From: CAYGZM01 sp964354365
GTDB lineage: Bacteria > Planctomycetota > Phycisphaerae > Sedimentisphaerales > Anaerobacaceae
Reading direction: 5' to 3'
Assembly: GCA_964354365.1 (NCBI GenBank)
Contig: CAYGZM010000080.1
Span: 1-16,465, forward strand
DNA: 16,465 nt
Positions within the stretch are counted from its first letter, which is position 1. Each line of letters opens with the position of its first letter. This document shows positions 16,101 to 16,465 of this stretch, piece after piece. The position numbers were made by a program, and so were the translations under genes. Below the pieces are notes generated by a model. It did no database searches and was not told where the DNA came from. It saw only the letters and a list, made by a program, of their open reading frames with translations.

Positions 16101-16465
16101 AACGGGCCGGACCGCCGGGGCAAAAATGGCCGTCTTTACGCTCGAAGATCTGCAGGGCCAGGTCGAAGTCGTAACGTTCCCCGAAGTGCTGAAGAGATAC
16201 GCCGATCTTGTGAAGGATGATGCCGTCATTTTCGTTAGGGGAAAGCTCGATTTTCGGCGTGAGCGGCCGAACGTCCTGGCCTCGGAGCTTATACCCATCG
16301 AGCAGATAAGGGAGAAAGTGGCCGCGAAGGTCAGAATCAGACTCAATGCCCCGGACGTCACCGAAAAAACAGTTGCCGAGATAAAGAGCATCTGCCAGCA
16401 CCACAAAGGTAAGAGTCCGGTCTTGGTGGCGATCCGGACCGAAAAAGGCATGGTCCGCGCCGCCG
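13102..16465 (+). CDS. dnaE: DNA polymerase III subunit alpha, DnaE type (3' end beyond window)
   Basis: The first 1121 residues of the replicative polymerase, open to the right edge; family members are usually about 1150-1200 aa, so only a short C-terminal part is missing. It opens with the PHP domain (THLHLHSQYSLLDG). The metal ligands His8, His10, Asp43, His44, Glu69, His91, Cys141, Asp208 and His210 all appear to be present, unlike in the degenerate E. coli PHP domain. Catalytic aspartates are in MPDIDIDIC (Asp397, 399, 401) and KMDFLGL (Asp549). ALYRPGPM, YQEQVM and FNKSHSTRYAFIAYQTAY are standard polymerase-core segments. A helix-hairpin-helix lies near 830 (VKGVGEKAVEQI), and an OB fold at about 985-1065 (VVIGGMITRIR to FVRGKLDFRR). 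The start is ATG 13102; only a weak GGGACGG precedes it. It copies the chromosome as the core of the replisome. The local sequence looks more GC-rich than the upstream locus. Confidence 0.97.
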   Translation, partial: MLGKGFTHLHLHSQYSLLDGAITFDRLLERCKQLEMDCVAVTDHGNLFGVVEFYTKAIAAHIKPVIGIEAYIAPGSRLDRTKTTISDAAFHLILLAQNNIGYQNLLKLASIGYTEGFYYRPRIDKETLAEFNEGLICTSACLKGQVAAEIARGNEQAAREAAESYLKIFGPQRYFIEIQSHQSDDPGVRRGLVDLANSLGIGLVATNDVHFLEEADHEAHNCLCAISTGKLSDAPDRMIYPPDVYLKSPDQMRSLFVDVAQTCDNTLAIAERCNVEIDLKTRHAPRFEPEDGSTPEDFLTKLCYEGAKERYGKITDRIKERLDRELEVIESKGFASYFLIVWDFCKYAHQNNIPIGARGSGVGTLAGYCLGLCDVDPIRYDLLFERFMDPERNEMPDIDIDICQVHRAQIIDYVRRKYGHVAQIITFGTMKARAVIRDICRVMGVPLGNADRLAKLVPFSLDMTLDKALQSEPELKRAYENDQQTRKVIDIGRKLEGLARHASVHAAGVVIADEPLTNFVPLYKAPGSEDIITQFEGPIVERVGLLKMDFLGLKTLSVLERARQLVREIHGVDIDFEKLDIADRKVFKLFAEGRTKGVFQFESGGMQNMLIRMKPDRIEDLIAANALYRPGPMILIPDYIDRKHGAKWPLPHPIMTEVLRETYGIMTYQEQVMRICNRLGDIPLREAYKLIKAISKKKARTIAKERERFVAGCANKGLTQQQAEQIFELIERFAGYGFNKSHSTRYAFIAYQTAYMKTHWPVEFMAALLTYEMDNTDKIVDYIAECSQMGIKVMAPDINESGVDFTPLYAEADDGRKKKAVIRFGLAAVKGVGEKAVEQIIAARKKVGRFESLLHFCENADLRAANKQVVEALIKAGAFDRLGGNRHQMMVGLEQAMENGASLQVDRANGQMTFFGQAAQPDYSQDHNRLPHVAPWPEPQMLAYEKEVLGFYVTSNPLSHHAEIINIYSTHNSSQLSEATQEKEVVIGGMITRIRYNLTKTGRTAGAKMAVFTLEDLQGQVEVVTFPEVLKRYADLVKDDAVIFVRGKLDFRRERPNVLASELIPIEQIREKVAAKVRIRLNAPDVTEKTVAEIKSICQHHKGKSPVLVAIRTEKGMVRAA

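Noticed and set aside
14524..16404. Long minus-strand open frame (626 codons)
   Set aside because: It is the antisense shadow of dnaE, whose plus-strand frame is unambiguous; GC-rich third positions keep the opposite strand open.
1..16465. CRISPR arrays, insertion sequences, integrase or attachment sites, rRNA
   Set aside because: No regularly spaced direct repeats, no transposase or integrase motifs, no terminal inverted repeats with target duplication and no rRNA-like stretches were seen by eye.

Overview
The window looks like chromosomal DNA of a Planctomycetota bacterium, probably Phycisphaerae or Sedimentisphaerales. This is inferred from gene content: a DUF4838 secreted protein, an 'FLDDYIV' five-bladed propeller protein, a non-pyrrolysine MttB homologue, a GH33 sialidase fused to a second propeller, and a DnaE-type polymerase. 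No rRNA or other taxonomic marker is present.

Layout. (1) Positions 1-367 hold the tail of an unidentified gene and a 78-aa protein with a FlgM-like (anti-sigma-28) C-terminal motif. (2) Positions 420-5782 hold a plus-strand operon behind a strong sigma70-type promoter: DegT/DnrJ/EryC1/StrS aminotransferase, hydroxypyruvate-isomerase-family TIM barrel, SGLT-like Na+/solute symporter and MttB-superfamily methyltransferase. (3) Positions 5783-6080 have no recognisable gene. (4) Positions 6081-10062 hold a divergent pair of predicted exported carbohydrate-active proteins, a GH32/43-like propeller protein (minus) and a DUF4838 protein (plus). They share a 103-bp intergenic region in which two promoters overlap head to head on an inverted repeat. 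(5) Positions 10141-12321 hold an exported two-propeller protein whose C-terminal half is a GH33 sialidase with all catalytic residues visible. (6) Positions 12432-12956 appear to hold a decayed remnant of a large glycosidase. (7) From 13102 to the right edge runs dnaE (DNA polymerase III alpha, incomplete at its 3' end) with its own promoter.

How the genes may work together (inference). The exported proteins would trim a complex glycan that may carry sialic acid-like sugars. The symporter would import a released sugar or sugar acid, and the aminotransferase, isomerase-family enzyme and methyltransferase homologue would process it. The exact substrate cannot be read from the sequence. No sialic-acid lyase, SusCD pair, sulfatase or corrinoid protein lies in the window, so the pathway is incomplete here or unconventional. 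The locus lies directly beside housekeeping dnaE, and the gene wreck between them suggests turnover at the end of the glycan locus.
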